64,000 nt of DNA, taken from the NCBI GenBank assembly GCA_028583605.1, contig CM053326.1, positions 8,378,587-8,442,586 of the forward strand, given 5' to 3'. Position numbers and translations under genes: made by a program. Shown one piece after another: positions 46,971 to 57,340 of the stretch; within the stretch, counting starts at the first letter, position 1; every line of letters starts with the position of its first letter. The notes beneath the pieces are model-generated. The model was not told the origin of the DNA. It made no database searches and saw nothing but the letters and a program-made list of their open reading frames with translations. This DNA is from Dastarcus helophoroides (taxonomy: Eukaryota > Arthropoda > Insecta > Coleoptera > Bothrideridae).

Positions 46971-48840
46971 TTGTTTTGCAAAGTGAATCGCGGTGTTTAT
47001 AAGATATTTAAAAAAATAGCTCTGGCTATTATATTTATGTTCTTATTATCAGAAGATCGATCTAGTGTGCGAAGATATTGGGGTAAAGACTGGTTTCTGC
47101 AACGAAAAAGCTGTTCTTATGCAAGGTTAGACAATCATTCAGCTCATTTGAAAAACTTTCTTCGAATGGTTGAAGAAAATTTTTAAAAAATATTAAAACT
47201 TGTGAAACCACTTATTCAGAAACGAAATACGAGAATGAGAGCAGCTGTAAGTATGAAGGAAAGAACTGTAGCAACACTAAGATATTTGGCCACTGCTCGT
47301 AGTCTTGAAGATTTGAAAATTTCGACAATTATTGCCCCACAAATATTTGAACGGCTTTACAAAATAATTATTTTAAAATAGGTAGATAAAAATAAGTACA
47401 TATTATCACAAAAAAGTATAGAAAAATTTATTGGAGAAAAAGTAAAAAGATAAAATAGTTTTATACAACAATTAAATAGTTTCCCTATATAAGAGATAAA
47501 ATAAATTCTAAAGAAATAACAAACAAAAAAATAAATGTTTTTTGAGTTGCTACTGTTTATTGATGAGACTCATTAAAATGCAAAACTCTTCGAAGTGTCC
47601 GCTAGGTAATGTTTCAGTGCATGACACATCTCAACGAATGTTTTCAGGCGTTTGTAATGAGCGAAAGTATTTTGAGTAGTTCATGTTACCATAGTTATAA
47701 CTTGGGACAAAACTTGAAGAACAATTATTAGGAAGTTACACATTAACATCATTAGATAATTTTATGCATCTCCCATAAAACACGATGTCAGATAAAAATC
47801 TTTGACTATCTGTCATTCCTTTTAGTTAAAGACCAATTCTTTGCTTCGGTATAAGACATTCGTCTTCTTCATCTTACTTAGAAAGAGCATCCCCCAGTTT
47901 ACGTAATAAGACCATTTTTTCATTTTCTGCTCCGCGACGCTTCTTATTCGGTGGATCTTTTAATTTACGATTGGCACCCCTATTTTAAGGTGTTATCATC
48001 GACATATCATGACTGGATTCATCTTTTTTTTTCCTGTCCGCAACATCAATCATAATGCTTTCATCGTTAGGACCACTTATTTCTGTGTTGAAGTCATTTT
48101 CTTCTCTCTAAAAGTTACAATTATTTTAATTAATACAGTTTTTGTTGGTTTTAGTTTCCCAAAACTGGCAAGAGGTGGCAAGGAATTTCGAAAATAGATG
48201 AAATTTTTCTACTTGTGAAGGTGCAATTGACGGGAAGCATATTAGAATTGTTAAGCCTCGAAACAGTGGATCATATTACTATAATTACAAAGGATATCAC
48301 AGTATTGTTTTGATGGGATTTATGGATTCCTGTAAGTCAATGTTCGTCAATGGTAGAGTTTCAGATGGAGGTGCTATCGAAGCGACCGACTTTTATACAA
48401 AATTAATGAATAACGATCTGAATTTGCCTACTCAGATTCAACTCGCGAAAACATGAATTTCGTCGTTGTTGATGCTTTTGCACTACTTGAAAATATACTG
48501 AAATCCTTTCTTTTCAAAAATTTGAACAAAGAAAAACGAGACTTGAATTATCGTTTGAGTAGAGAAAGGCATGTTGTGGAAAATGCATTTGGCATTCTAG
48601 CTAATTGATTTAGGGTTTTCCACACACTGATCAACATGAGTACAAATAAAATTGATCAAATCGTACTAGCTAGTTGCGCTTTACATAATTTTCTTCGCAA
48701 ACATTCCAAGAGTGCCTACGTTTCACCTAATCATATTGACGCAGAAATATTGGATATAGGTGATGTGATAAGGAGAAATTGGAGAACTGGTACTTATCTT
48801 GATGGATTGCAGCAGGTTATGGGCGTTATGCTGCCAATAT
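46971..48840 (+). pseudogene. PIF/Harbinger transposase (HARBI1-like), two exons
   Basis: Exon 1 (46971 to about 47375): RSSVRRYWGKDWFLQRKSCS, then LKNFLRMVEENF, where TAA replaces an expected codon at 47184, then MKERTVATLRYLATARSLED and LKISTIIAPQIFERL. An intron of about 770 bp follows; a good acceptor TTGGTTTTAG precedes exon 2 near 48147. Exon 2: NWQEVARNFENR, a TGA in place of tryptophan, then CEGAIDGKHIRIV with the first catalytic aspartate. After YYNYKGYHSIVLMGF a frameshift near 48452 leads to VVVDAFALLENIL (second aspartate) and RERHVVENAFGIL (catalytic glutamate). A TGA then falls in GILAN.FRVFHTLINM, and the end is IDQIVLASCALHNFLRKH. The D, D and E residues survive; four or more lesions make it inactive. 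The exact start is uncertain. Confidence 0.92.
47830..48115 (-). pseudogene. probable exon 2 of the Harbinger MADF protein
   Basis: The minus strand opens after a TTTTAG acceptor-like sequence near 48115: REENDFNTEISGPNDESIMI, then DVADRKKKMNPVMI. After a frameshift it continues NRKLKDPPNKKRRGAENEKM, then VLLRKLGDALSK. An acidic linker, a basic KKRR stretch and a helical tail are what follow the MADF domain in such proteins. It lies inside the intron of the plus-strand transposase. If it belongs to the exon at 51645, the two genes have interleaved exons on opposite strands. Confidence 0.5.
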
Positions 48841-49012
48841 AGCTAAAGAATGTCCTGACATTTATAGGAAGTATTTACCTAATCATATTGCCGCCGAAAT
48901 ATTAGATACAGATAATGTGGTAATGGGGGACTGGAAAACTGGTACTCATTTTGACGGATTGCAGCAAAGTTATGGGCGTAATGCTGCCAATACAGCTAGG
49001 AGATGTCGGTGA
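48715..49012 (+). repeat. tandem duplication of the transposase 3' end
   Basis: 48720-48860 and 48878-49012 are diverged copies (ACCTAATCATATTG, then ATTGCAGCA and TTATGGGCGT, then GCTGCCAATA). The gypsy element inserted at the end of the second unit. The same point in the first unit, TTTATAGGAAGTATT at about 48865, serves as the unoccupied site. Confidence 0.85.
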
Positions 49013-49021
49013 CATTTATGG

Positions 49022-49063
49022 TGTAGTAAAATGTAAATTATAAAATTTAGTACGTAAGAAAAA
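49022..49063 (+). repeat. 5' LTR remnant of the gypsy element
   Basis: TGTAGTAAAATGTAAATTA and AATTTAGTACGTAAG match the first 40 bases of the 3' LTR at 51125 with a few changes; the rest of the LTR is deleted. Confidence 0.85.
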
Positions 49064-51094
49064 CCACGGCGTTTTCACCGATGGAGACCAAAATCTAGTA
49101 AGGACGGACGTAGTTCGACACAAAATCAACACCAGCAATGCGACATCTATTCGTCACCCCCCAAAAAGATTACCCGTAGCCAAGCAAAATGAAGTCGCAG
49201 GACTGGCTAAGAAGATGATGAAGGATGGAGTAATCGAGGTCCATGGTCTTCTCCCGTAGTCTTGGTTACAAAGAAGGATGGTTCAATAAGATTCTTTGTC
49301 GACTACCGGAAATTAAACGACGTCATTAAGAAGGACAGCTACCCTTTGCCAAGGATTGATGACATCCTAACAACCTTGTCTGGATCCATCTGGTTTTCAA
49401 CACTGGACTTGAAAAGTGGATATTGGCAAGTGAGCATAGACCCCGATGACAAAGAAAAGACCGCCTTTTTATCTGGGAGTGGATTATATCAGTTCACGGT
49501 TATGCCTTCAGGACTATGCAACGCACCGGCTACGTTAGAACGTCTAATGGAGCTGGTATTTCGAGAACTGACTTGGAAAACCTTCTTGGTTTACTTAGAT
49601 GACGTCATGGTGATAAGCAAGAGCTTTAAAGAACATCTGGAAAATCTTCAAGAAGTCTTCGACAGATCAAAGCAAGCTAAATTAAAGCTGAATCCAAAGA
49701 AGTGCTCTTTGTTCCAAAGGAAAGTAAAATTTTTGGGCCACGCTGTATCAGCCGCAGGAGTAGAAACAAATATCAACAAGACTCAAGTAATTCGTGACTG
49801 CTCAAGACCCACAGATAAACATGAACTCAGGAATTTTCTGAAGTTATCCAACCATTACAGAAGATTTGTGAAAGGTTTCGCCAACATTGCCGCGCCATTA
49901 CACCGACCAACAAAAGGAAGAACGCCATACGTCTGGACTCCTGATTGTAATAAAGCTTTTCGAAAACTGAATTCCGCTTTGTGCACAAACCCTATCTCGT
50001 CTTATCAGCAGAATGGAACATTCTCCTAGACACAGGCGCCAGCAACGTCAACGTTGAGGCTTTGCTATCCCAAGTTAAAGGCGGTGAAGAAAGTCATCGA
50101 ATATAACAGCAAGATCCTGACAAAGCCGGAGAGGAACTATTGCACCACCAGGTAGGAACTTCTTGCGATGATGAAGGCCATGGCACACTTTCACAAGTAT
50201 TTGTATGGCCAGGAATTTCTCATCAGGACAGGTCATTCGGCGCTTTCTTGGTTAATTCGAATGAAAAATGCAGAGGGACAGAAGGCTAGATAATTGTAAA
50301 GGCTCCAACAGTATCACTTTAAGGTGCATCATCGATCAGGACGACAGCATAACAACGCTAACGCTTTGTCCAGAAAACCTTGTGGGGATTGTAAACACTG
50401 CAGACGAGTTAAGGGCCATGAGGACATGGTGGACATAAGGGTCACGTCTATCCAGCCAGAAAGCGGATGGACTGCTGAAAGTCTTCGAAAGGTACAGAAG
50501 AGCGACGCTGATATCGGACCCACATTGAAATGGAAAAAAGCTGGAAATAGACCTGAATGGCAAGAGGTTTCCGACAGAGGTCCAGCTCTTAGGAATTTTG
50601 TGGGTTCAATGGAAATCTCTCCAGGTAGTGGACGGGGTGCCGAAGAGAGCATGGGAAAGCGCGGATGGAAAAGGCGTCAACTTGCAGTTCGTGGTGCCTC
50701 AGAAGAAAATTTCACAAGTCTTGTGGGAGGTGCACTATGAGACCTCTGGTGGACATTTAAAGACCCTGGAGAAGATTCGGAAACGGTTCTATTGAGTTAA
50801 CTGTAGGAAGGACTGTCGAGCGGTGGTGTCGGAAATGTCTTACCTGTCACAAGTTATGACGTAAACGCCAACCATGGAGGTTTCAGTAAGGGTGAATTGG
50901 GATGGCTATACAACCTTCAGCGAAGGAAAAGAGTTTTGCCGAAGTTTACGCCATCTTGGAAAGGGCCGTACAAAGTGCTGAAGAGGATCAACGACTTGGT
51001 ATATAGGATCCGGCGTAGCCCCAGGACTAAGATTAAAGTGGTACACCTGAACAGACTGTGCAAGTATAGTGCCGAAATGACTGATTGGAACTGA
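49064..51094 (+). pseudogene. gypsy pol: reverse transcriptase, RNase H remnant, integrase ends
   Basis: The region before RT (VVRHKINTSNATSIRHPPKR) leads, after a frameshift near 49236, into PWSSPVVLVTKKDGSIRF. The open stretch 49262-50029 holds VDYRKLNDVIKKDSYPLPRI, STLDLKSGYWQVSI, TVMPSGLCNAPATLERLM and the catalytic FLVYLDDVMVI, then FLGHAVSAAGVETN and NHYRRFVKGFANIAAPLH. RNase H follows in several frames (YNSKILTKPERNYCTTR, LLAMMKAMAHFHKYLYGQEF), ending HHRSGRQHNNANALSRKPC. Integrase keeps only its N-terminal zinc-finger part (YETSGGHLKTLEKIRKRFY, 50740-50795) and C-terminal part (FTPSWKGPYKVLKRINDLVY, VVHLNRLCKY). The catalytic core between them is deleted. RT residues are intact, but the gene cannot make a working polyprotein. 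Confidence 0.92.
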
Positions 51095-51111
51095 TCGGGA
51101 CGATCAGTCTT

Positions 51112-51124
51112 AAGGGGGAGGCAG
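51112..51124 (+). other. polypurine tract
   Basis: AAGGGGGAGGCAG directly precedes the 3' LTR, the expected place for plus-strand priming. Confidence 0.8.
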
Positions 51125-51482
51125 TGTAGCGAAATGTAAATTATACAATTTAGTACGCAAGAAAACTTTCTAGAAAGATCTGGTAAGGGAAAAGCGGCCG
51201 CGATAATAAAGCAAACGGCAGATAAGCGTTCCAGAAATTTCGGCAAACGATAAGCCTTAGCTGCTGTATTTTTCTAGAACCCGGAAGCGAAACCTATATA
51301 AGGCAGACCGTCTTTCCCTCGAGTCAGTCAGTTAGTCAGTGTAGTTAATTAGTGAGTTAGTAGTTAGAAGTTAAATAAACAGTGTTAGTGAATTGCAGTT
51401 GTAGTGTTCCGAGTTCAGTTTAGAAATAAAGTGTTTTACAATTCACGTGTTAATAATCATTTCGAAGCGATAGCTCGCAACA
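51125..51482 (+). repeat. 3' LTR of the gypsy element (family B reference copy)
   Basis: Starts TGTAGCGAAATG and ends GCTCGCAACA. It contains an AAGCGGCCGCGATAA block, CCTATATAAGGCAGACC with a TATA box near 51294, a string of AGTCAGT/TTAGT repeats, and AAATAAAGTGTTTT with an AATAAA signal near 51426. Solo copies at 3759, 23442, 44140 and 61206. Confidence 0.92.
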
Positions 51483-51644
51483 ATAGGAAATATTTTATGG
51501 AAAGCCGGTAGAGTTACATGGCAAGATAAATTTATATAATTTTTGGAGTTTTGCTAAATATAAATATTCAAGAGCAATGAAAGTTAATACTAAAAACAAT
51601 ATAGTCATTTACCTCACTGTCTAAAAATTTTCAAATTTCTCTCA

Positions 51645-52020
51645 ACTATCGATGATTGGGTCCCCTTGTTTGTTCCTGATCAGCGGTAAACAAAAGAAGA
51701 TTGAAGTACCATAAACTATTCTTGTAAACTTGCTTCGCAGAACATCATGATCTTTTGGAAAACTTCACTTTTTTCAGTTCTTTGCAAAAAGAGCGACGTA
51801 AATTGTTTATTTTTTTAACCGTATTAACATTGACGTGAGGAACCACAGTTTTGTAGAAATTTATAAAGAAGAGTACCCTTTGGCGCGCATTTCGCCATCT
51901 GCGTACAATTTACTCTTTACATTCCATAATGCGGGATGTTGAGGGTATGTAATAATTAGTTCTTCGATAAATTTACTGTTTTTATCAGCCATATTAACTA
52001 TGAAGTGGAAAAACTGACCG
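51645..52020 (-). pseudogene. Harbinger MADF-domain protein, exon 1
   Basis: From the minus-strand ATG near 51990: NSKFIEELIITYPQHPALWN, then YADGEMRAKG. After a frameshift near 51850 come VKKKINNLRRSFCKELKKV, KFSKRS, a TGA, and VYKNSLWYFNLLLFTADQEQ. This is a MADF domain (I..YP.HPALWN, K.K..NLR..F..EL.K, LWYF). MADF or Myb-like partners help PIF/Harbinger transposases enter the nucleus and bind DNA. A GTAAAT donor after the block (near 51613) suggests splicing. Confidence 0.85.
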
Positions 52021-52221
52021 AAATCTTTAAAAACTGCTAAAAATCTCGCCTTTGATAAGAACTGAAGATATTTCAACACACTTGCCGTTTTCGCGCAAAT
52101 TATCTAGCCTGCGGGTTGAAACCTGCAGACGACGCGTAAGTATATGTCAAAAATTGATCTAGCAGTCATGGCCTTTGAGATCAAATCCGACAGGCCGCCT
52201 GTAGGTGAGTGGTCACTATTA

Positions 52222-52899
52222 GCGTCGCATTAAAGAATGGTTGCGTGACGACGTTGCACCTGTTTGAACCGGCTTACTAATATGCTTCATTGTTAATATA
52301 TAGTTACTCTGCTGTTATTCAGCGCAATAAGAATGGAACACCTTTAGGTTGCAGAACGAGATCTAGTTCGAGGCTCACGACGTGGTTTACAACGAGGTTT
52401 ATATGTATTGTTGCAGGAATGTACGGCGACATTTGTTTATCTGTGCAAAAAATGTTTCCTTACGAAAGCAGCCTTCCCTGTGATATTCTCTATTTGTTTG
52501 GTAACTACCAACTGAAATGATGATATGATATTATCATTTAAATAATATTAAAACAAAGCAGTGTTTTATTTCCCAGTTATTAATATTATAGATATGTGTA
52601 ATAATGATAGGCAGTGTAATAATAAAATCCGAAAACATATTTCATTCTATATAAATTACGTGAGTGGGTGAGTTTAAGAAAATGTCAAAAGCACTCACAT
52701 GATTAATAACCTTCACCACATAACAAAGCTGTAGGTTTTGCATAAAATACTTGACATGTGTAGAACAAATACCAAAGGAAAATTTAGAAGTTTTCTCAGG
52801 ATACGAGGGCAAAGCCGGATCAAAGCAAAGGCCTATTGTGTGTGTGTGTTTACAATTGTCCAACTTTATGAATATGCTAAAAGCGCCCTGAAATTCTTC
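52222..52899. other. unassigned stretch
   Basis: Flank of the Harbinger element; no gene recognised. A short TG repeat (TGTGTGTGTGTTT) lies near 52840. Confidence 0.45.
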
Positions 52900-53130
52900 C
52901 AAGCGGGTCAGACGAGTGAGAACGGAATCTAATGGACACAACCTTCTAGGATCCATTTGTAAGTGTCGTGAATTAGCGTCCGAACAAACACGTTCCCCGA
53001 AGGACCTGAACGCGGGCGGAAGTTCGCCACCGAGCGCCACTCGAATGGACCCGGAAGGCCATTGTAGTGGATTAATGCGTGCCTAACAAAAAAGGATCGA
53101 GGTTATTCAGCTCCTGAGCCTCTATGTGGA
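52900..53130. other. GC-richer unexplained block
   Basis: Composition shifts sharply (GAACGCGGGCGGAAGTTCGC near 53008; ATGGACCCGGAAGGCC near 53045). The minus strand is open from 53040 down to 52642 (132 codons; ELPPAFRSFGERVCSDANSR in the GC-rich part), but I recognise no domain. It might be a conserved non-coding block, an unrecognised exon or an old element fragment. Confidence 0.35.
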
Positions 53131-53746
53131 CGGTCGATAACGTCCAAATATGTTGATTTGCATGCGGTTTTTTTACCGTAGAGCATGCTTGACATGTTCG
53201 CAAACAGATAGTCAGTGGGTGAAATTTTCTCGTTCAATAAGCCGTTTATTTTGATTTATGTGTCATGTTAACGGAAAATATGGTTTTTATGAGGCTGACA
53301 GTACTTATTATTTTGTAGTTCTCTATATTCGAAATGATATTACCTTACTATTTACTGATGCCTATTTGAGCTGTGATAAATCGTTCTAGTAATATACATA
53401 CATAACATTCATATAAATCTAAATATGTTCAAATATTCCAATTAACGCACAATATAGAAAGCTTTTGTTTGAAAATTGCTAACCAAGTTCTTTAACTTAA
53501 CTTTTGATTCAGCATATAAACATTGCTACAGTGAATTAGTAAGGAAAAGTAATGTTTTATATATGCACGAAACTGACATCAGATTAACAGTTGAAAAATT
53601 CGAAGGCCAAATTATATACTTTATAAATTTATTGCCATGTTTTTCCAATATTATTTAATATTCAACGCTCACATGCGTGTACTGTTTTTGGCAGGAGGAC
53701 AGTAGCCAAGTGATCCAACATACAGTGCACCACTTGACAACTTATC
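53131..53746. other. unassigned stretch
   Basis: No gene or repeat recognised. Confidence 0.45.
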
Positions 53747-54519
53747 TAAGGTCGGTCGCATACTTATACGATATTTGTTTGAAACATGTCTACGATATAT
53801 CTGCGTTATATCCCTTCATTTGTAGCAGCACTTTTCTTAGGGCGATTCGCATATTAAGCAAATACATTGCAGACACGATGAGATATGTCACAGACAAATC
53901 TGATACGTTCTGGCTTGTTTGAACTTCAAGAGAAATTCGTCTTTGATTGGTGCAAGTAAAAGCATACAAAATGTAAGAATCCAAGATTAAATGTGAAATT
54001 TGTGCAATTCGTAAAAAAATTTAATATTATATATGACTATACCATGGAAAATTATCCGAATCGTGTAAGGGAAAGTGGGGGAATGGTGCGCGGCGGGTAA
54101 TCGTGCGCACCCCTATATTTTAAATTCTACCGCTGGTTCAAGGATTTAAACTAGTACTGCACTCTCTTGAACGCATGATAAAATACCATCGCTATCATTA
54201 GTATCGTTAGTTCACACGTGAAGTTTGTGACATTCGGTTGTCGGGTTTCGAACAATTTTTTATTAATTTTCGTCGACTGAAAATAAGACGGCAAGTCCAA
54301 ATTATGTATACAGTTTTTTTAAACTAATTATTCTCTCAATAATTAGCTATTTGAGCATATTTTGGCACACTTAGGCGGCAATTCAATAAACAGTTTTTGG
54401 TCAGGTTGTGATTTTAAAGAACATGCCCTAAAGGGGCAATGATGCGCATACATGCGTACGATTACCCCGCGTGTATTGAAATGGTAATTTTTGAACATTT
54501 GTTTTCTTTGTAAAAGCCT

Positions 54520-56850
54520 AGAAATTTCATTAGCAAAACTAGAATCTTGTCATACACGGCCAAAGTTCTACAAAATGCCCTCAACATTATAAGGAATAAT
54601 GGAAAATAAATTAGAGAAGCTGAAAGGGCTTTTAACATACCGCAGTCAACCGTAAGGAACAAACTTTTAGAAAATGTGCATATGCCACCTCGTCTGGGAC
54701 GTATACCTGTATTCACGGAAGAAACAGAGTCCGAATTAAAAGAATATATTTTATTGCTGGCCAAATTGTTTTTTTGGCTTGACACCCAAAGGACTCAGAA
54801 GATTAGCATTTAGATATGCCGAACAATAACCAATAATTTTACCGAGATAAGAAATTAGCTAGAAAAGACTGGCTTTACAGCTTTTTGAAAAGAAATCCTG
54901 AGATAAAACTTAGACACCCTGAGGGAACTAGTTTAGACAGAATTGCTTCGTTTAATAGAGAAGCTGTCAAAATATTTTATTCTCACCTTCAAGCACTTAT
55001 GGAGGAATATAAAATTTAAGTCAAATAGAATTTTTAATGGACGAAACTGGCATTACCAATACACTTGAACTTATTCTGCCTTTGAAATACTTTGTTTTAT
55101 TGGTTCTAAGAATTATTTTCCTGCCTGTCTAAATTGTAAGGTTAAAACATAGACGACAATACTCTCAACAAGGTAGGTCACAGAGAGAGAGTGGCAACGA
55201 GACGCGCCGCTCCCAGGAACTACGCCATCTAGGAGGGAGTTGTTCAGCTTCCGTTTTGGGTATATTTATCTACGTCTTCGTTAGGTAAATAGCGTGATTC
55301 AAAATCACCTGGCGCCCCTTTTTGGTATTCTTTAGCCGTCGTGCAGCGCAATTACCAAACTTTGAATCTATTTAAGCGGAATCTTGGACTTAGAGATATT
55401 TTCACTCCTGAGTTCCAGACTTGTCAATTTTTGGAAAGTTTTCCACTCACTGGATTATCACATCGGCCCAAACCGGGGGTCCTCACAGGGGTGTACGATT
55501 TCCAGCCTGTAATAAGAAGAGGCTCTTGTTCTTTCCCCAACGCTAGCCGGCGATAGTGAAGGAAATTATTTCATAGCTTGATAGTGGCACTTGGAAGAAT
55601 TTCTCGGAAATTATAAATACTAAGCCACGACTCCTTCACCGGGGAAAAATTCCGTGACACCCGCCGATGCTTATTTATCCACGACAAAGAATGCCTGCAA
55701 CCCTTCAGAAAAATGGCCCTGTTGGTGCTTCCTACAAATGTTCCAAGAATGGTTGGATAAATTCTAAGCTTTTTGTCGATTGCTGTCTCATTTCGCGAAG
55801 CAGGCAAAGCCTACTTTAACTGACCCCATCCTCCTGATCCTTGATAATCATTCAAATCATATTTCGATTTCGTCATACAACTTCTGCAAAGAAAATAATA
55901 TCCATATGTTATCACTTCTACCACACACCTCAGATCATCTTCAGCCATTAGACCTTTTTCGGTTCCCTAAAGAACGCACTTTACATAGAGTATGAACTAT
56001 ATTTGACTAATATGGGTCATCAAAAATCACAGAATATAAGGTCGCTGAACTATTAAATAAAGCGGTTATGAAAGCAGCCAAAATAGAAAAAGCTGTTTCA
56101 GGATTTCGTACCTCAGAAATATATCCAGTTGATCCACATAAATTTAATGAAGATGAATTTGCTCCTGCCAATCACCTTAAAAATATCACTATAGAAGATG
56201 GTTCCGATACAGAAGCTCCTACTTCACCTAGGATAAATAGTGAGATTGCTGATGCTCGACCGCATTCGTCAATAGATGATAAAGATCCTTAAACGAGCAC
56301 ATCCGAAGGCAACTCTTTTCTGGCCTTTGCTCCACTTGCAAAGAGAATTGTGAAAAATACAGAAGTCAAAAGCAAATCTCGTGAGAAACAATGCTCGAAG
56401 ATTTTAACAAGCACGCCTGTAAAGAAAAAATTAGAAAAAGCCGAAGAGAAAAGAAAATTACGCAAAAGAAAATTAGGAGGAAAGAAAATAGATAGAAAGA
56501 AAGAGTCCTATTGGTAAATGTTTTGATGGTCAAACATTAGATGGAAAGAAATTTAAAGCCAAACAGAAAATGAAGAAAGAAGCAACGCCTGAATCATCTG
56601 ATGATTAATCGGAAGATTTGTCTGACATATAAGATGATGACGAATTAGACGATGTTGAATTGAGTTTCATACCACTTCCATCGACAACGCCCAGAACACC
56701 GAACGAGATTTGTGGTATCTGTGGAGAAATTGGAAAGAATGGGGAATTATGGTACCGTGCGTTTTATGTGCTCCTTGGAACCACGCAAAGTGCACAGGGG
56801 TAAATACTCCAAAGAAGTATACATGTGACTTTTGTTTACATTAGATAATT
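54520..56850 (+). pseudogene. pogo/jerky-like transposase with C-terminal zinc finger
   Basis: In several frames, in order: an HTH region IREAERAFNIPQSTVRNKLL; a CENP-B/Tc5-type region (RKDWLYSFLKRNPEIKLRHP at about 54850, then SLDRIASFNREAVKIFYSHL); FLMDETGITNT at about 55033 with the first catalytic aspartate. After a gap come KNGPVGASYKCSKNGWINSK at about 55705, then LLILDNHSNHISISSYNFCK with the second aspartate, and LLPHTSDHLQPLDLF, where the third acidic residue sits. The frame after 56068 reads VSGFRTSEIYPVDPHKFNED, then a lysine-rich stretch and, near 56700, a PHD-like finger ICGICGEIGKNGELWYR. Numerous stops and shifts; inactive. Confidence 0.88.
55090..55690. other. unexplained segment inside the pogo transposase
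   Basis: Between the first aspartate and KNGPVGASYKC the expected transposase sequence is not found. About 600 bp of GC-richer DNA lies there (GAGACGCGCCGCTCCCAGG near 55200, CGCTAGCCGGCG near 55542). It may be an insertion of another short element with worn ends, or an unusually long and degenerate spacer. Confidence 0.45.
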
Positions 56851-57340
56851 CTTTTCCTTAATTCGCAATAGTTTTTTATATGGGCACTAAATTAAAAAAA
56901 ATGATTTTAGATTGAATAAGTCTTTCATTTTTCTAATTTAACGCGCATGCGCGCCATTACCCAACGCAGGCGCATAATTACCCGAAGGGATGAATAATCG
57001 TGCCCAAAAACACTTATTGACTTGTAGTATCATGTTATTATTATCTTGAAATATTACGTTACATATAAAAGTACAATAACTGGAGTTTCTTATACCGTAC
57101 TTGAAATTATGCTAGCTGTGATAATTTCATCACAAATGAAGTTTTAGCTTAAGTGGGCACCATTCCCCCACTCACCCTTATGTGTTTCTTTATCGTGTCT
57201 TCTTCAACCGACGACATGTCGTACGCTGATGTGCGAGGTTGAATATTCTTTTGTTTCCAAAATTTGTATGAAACAAATGTCACAGACAAGTTGGTAGCAA
57301 TTTATCGAATACATATCGCATAAGTATACGACCGGCCTAA

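Larger units (their letters stand above)
49022..51482 (+). mobile_element. Ty3/gypsy LTR retrotransposon, internally deleted
   Basis: The 5' LTR is reduced to its first 40 or so bases (49022-49063), joined directly to pol. The 3' LTR (51125-51482) is complete. Flanks are ATGG and ATAG. Lost are most of the 5' LTR, primer-binding site, gag and protease, part of RNase H and the integrase core. It is the parent family of the four solo LTRs in the window. No envelope gene is seen. It is a defective copy, inserted in a Harbinger element. Confidence 0.95.
46770..52218. mobile_element. PIF/Harbinger transposon containing a nested gypsy element
   Basis: Inverted ends T(G/A)GTGACCACTCACC and CTACAGGCGGCCTGTCGG match over about 35 bp and are flanked by TTA (46767-46769, 52219-52221), the PIF/Harbinger target duplication. 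It carries both expected genes: a DDE transposase on the plus strand and a MADF/Myb-like DNA-binding protein on the minus strand. Subtracting the gypsy insertion (49022-51482) leaves about 3 kb, a normal size. Both genes are broken. A further CCGACAGGCCGCCTGTAGG palindrome lies within the ends. Confidence 0.95.
54068..57178 (+). mobile_element. pogo-family transposon, complete ends, 3.1 kb
   Basis: Inverted ends AGGG(A/T)(A/G)AGTGGGGGAATGG followed by TGC are flanked by TA (54066-54067, 57179-57180), as in pogo/Tigger elements. Subterminal regions repeat GTAATCGTGCGCA- and ATTACCC-like words. Inside is one plus-strand transposase pseudogene. The element contains an unexplained interruption (55090-55690). 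Confidence 0.92.
53747..57340. mobile_element. MITE of about 480 bp, split by a pogo element
   Basis: Ends TAAGGTCGGTCGCATACTTA and the complement of the right end, TTAGGCCGGTCGTATACTTA, continuing GCGATAT. Short ATGTCACAGACAA blocks occur on both sides (53888 and 57279). With the pogo element (54068-57178) removed it is about 480 bp. No clear target duplication was found. Confidence 0.7.

Noticed and set aside
50329..51246. Minus-strand open frames of 75-109 codons
   Set aside because: Shadows of the GC-richer gypsy pol on the opposite strand.
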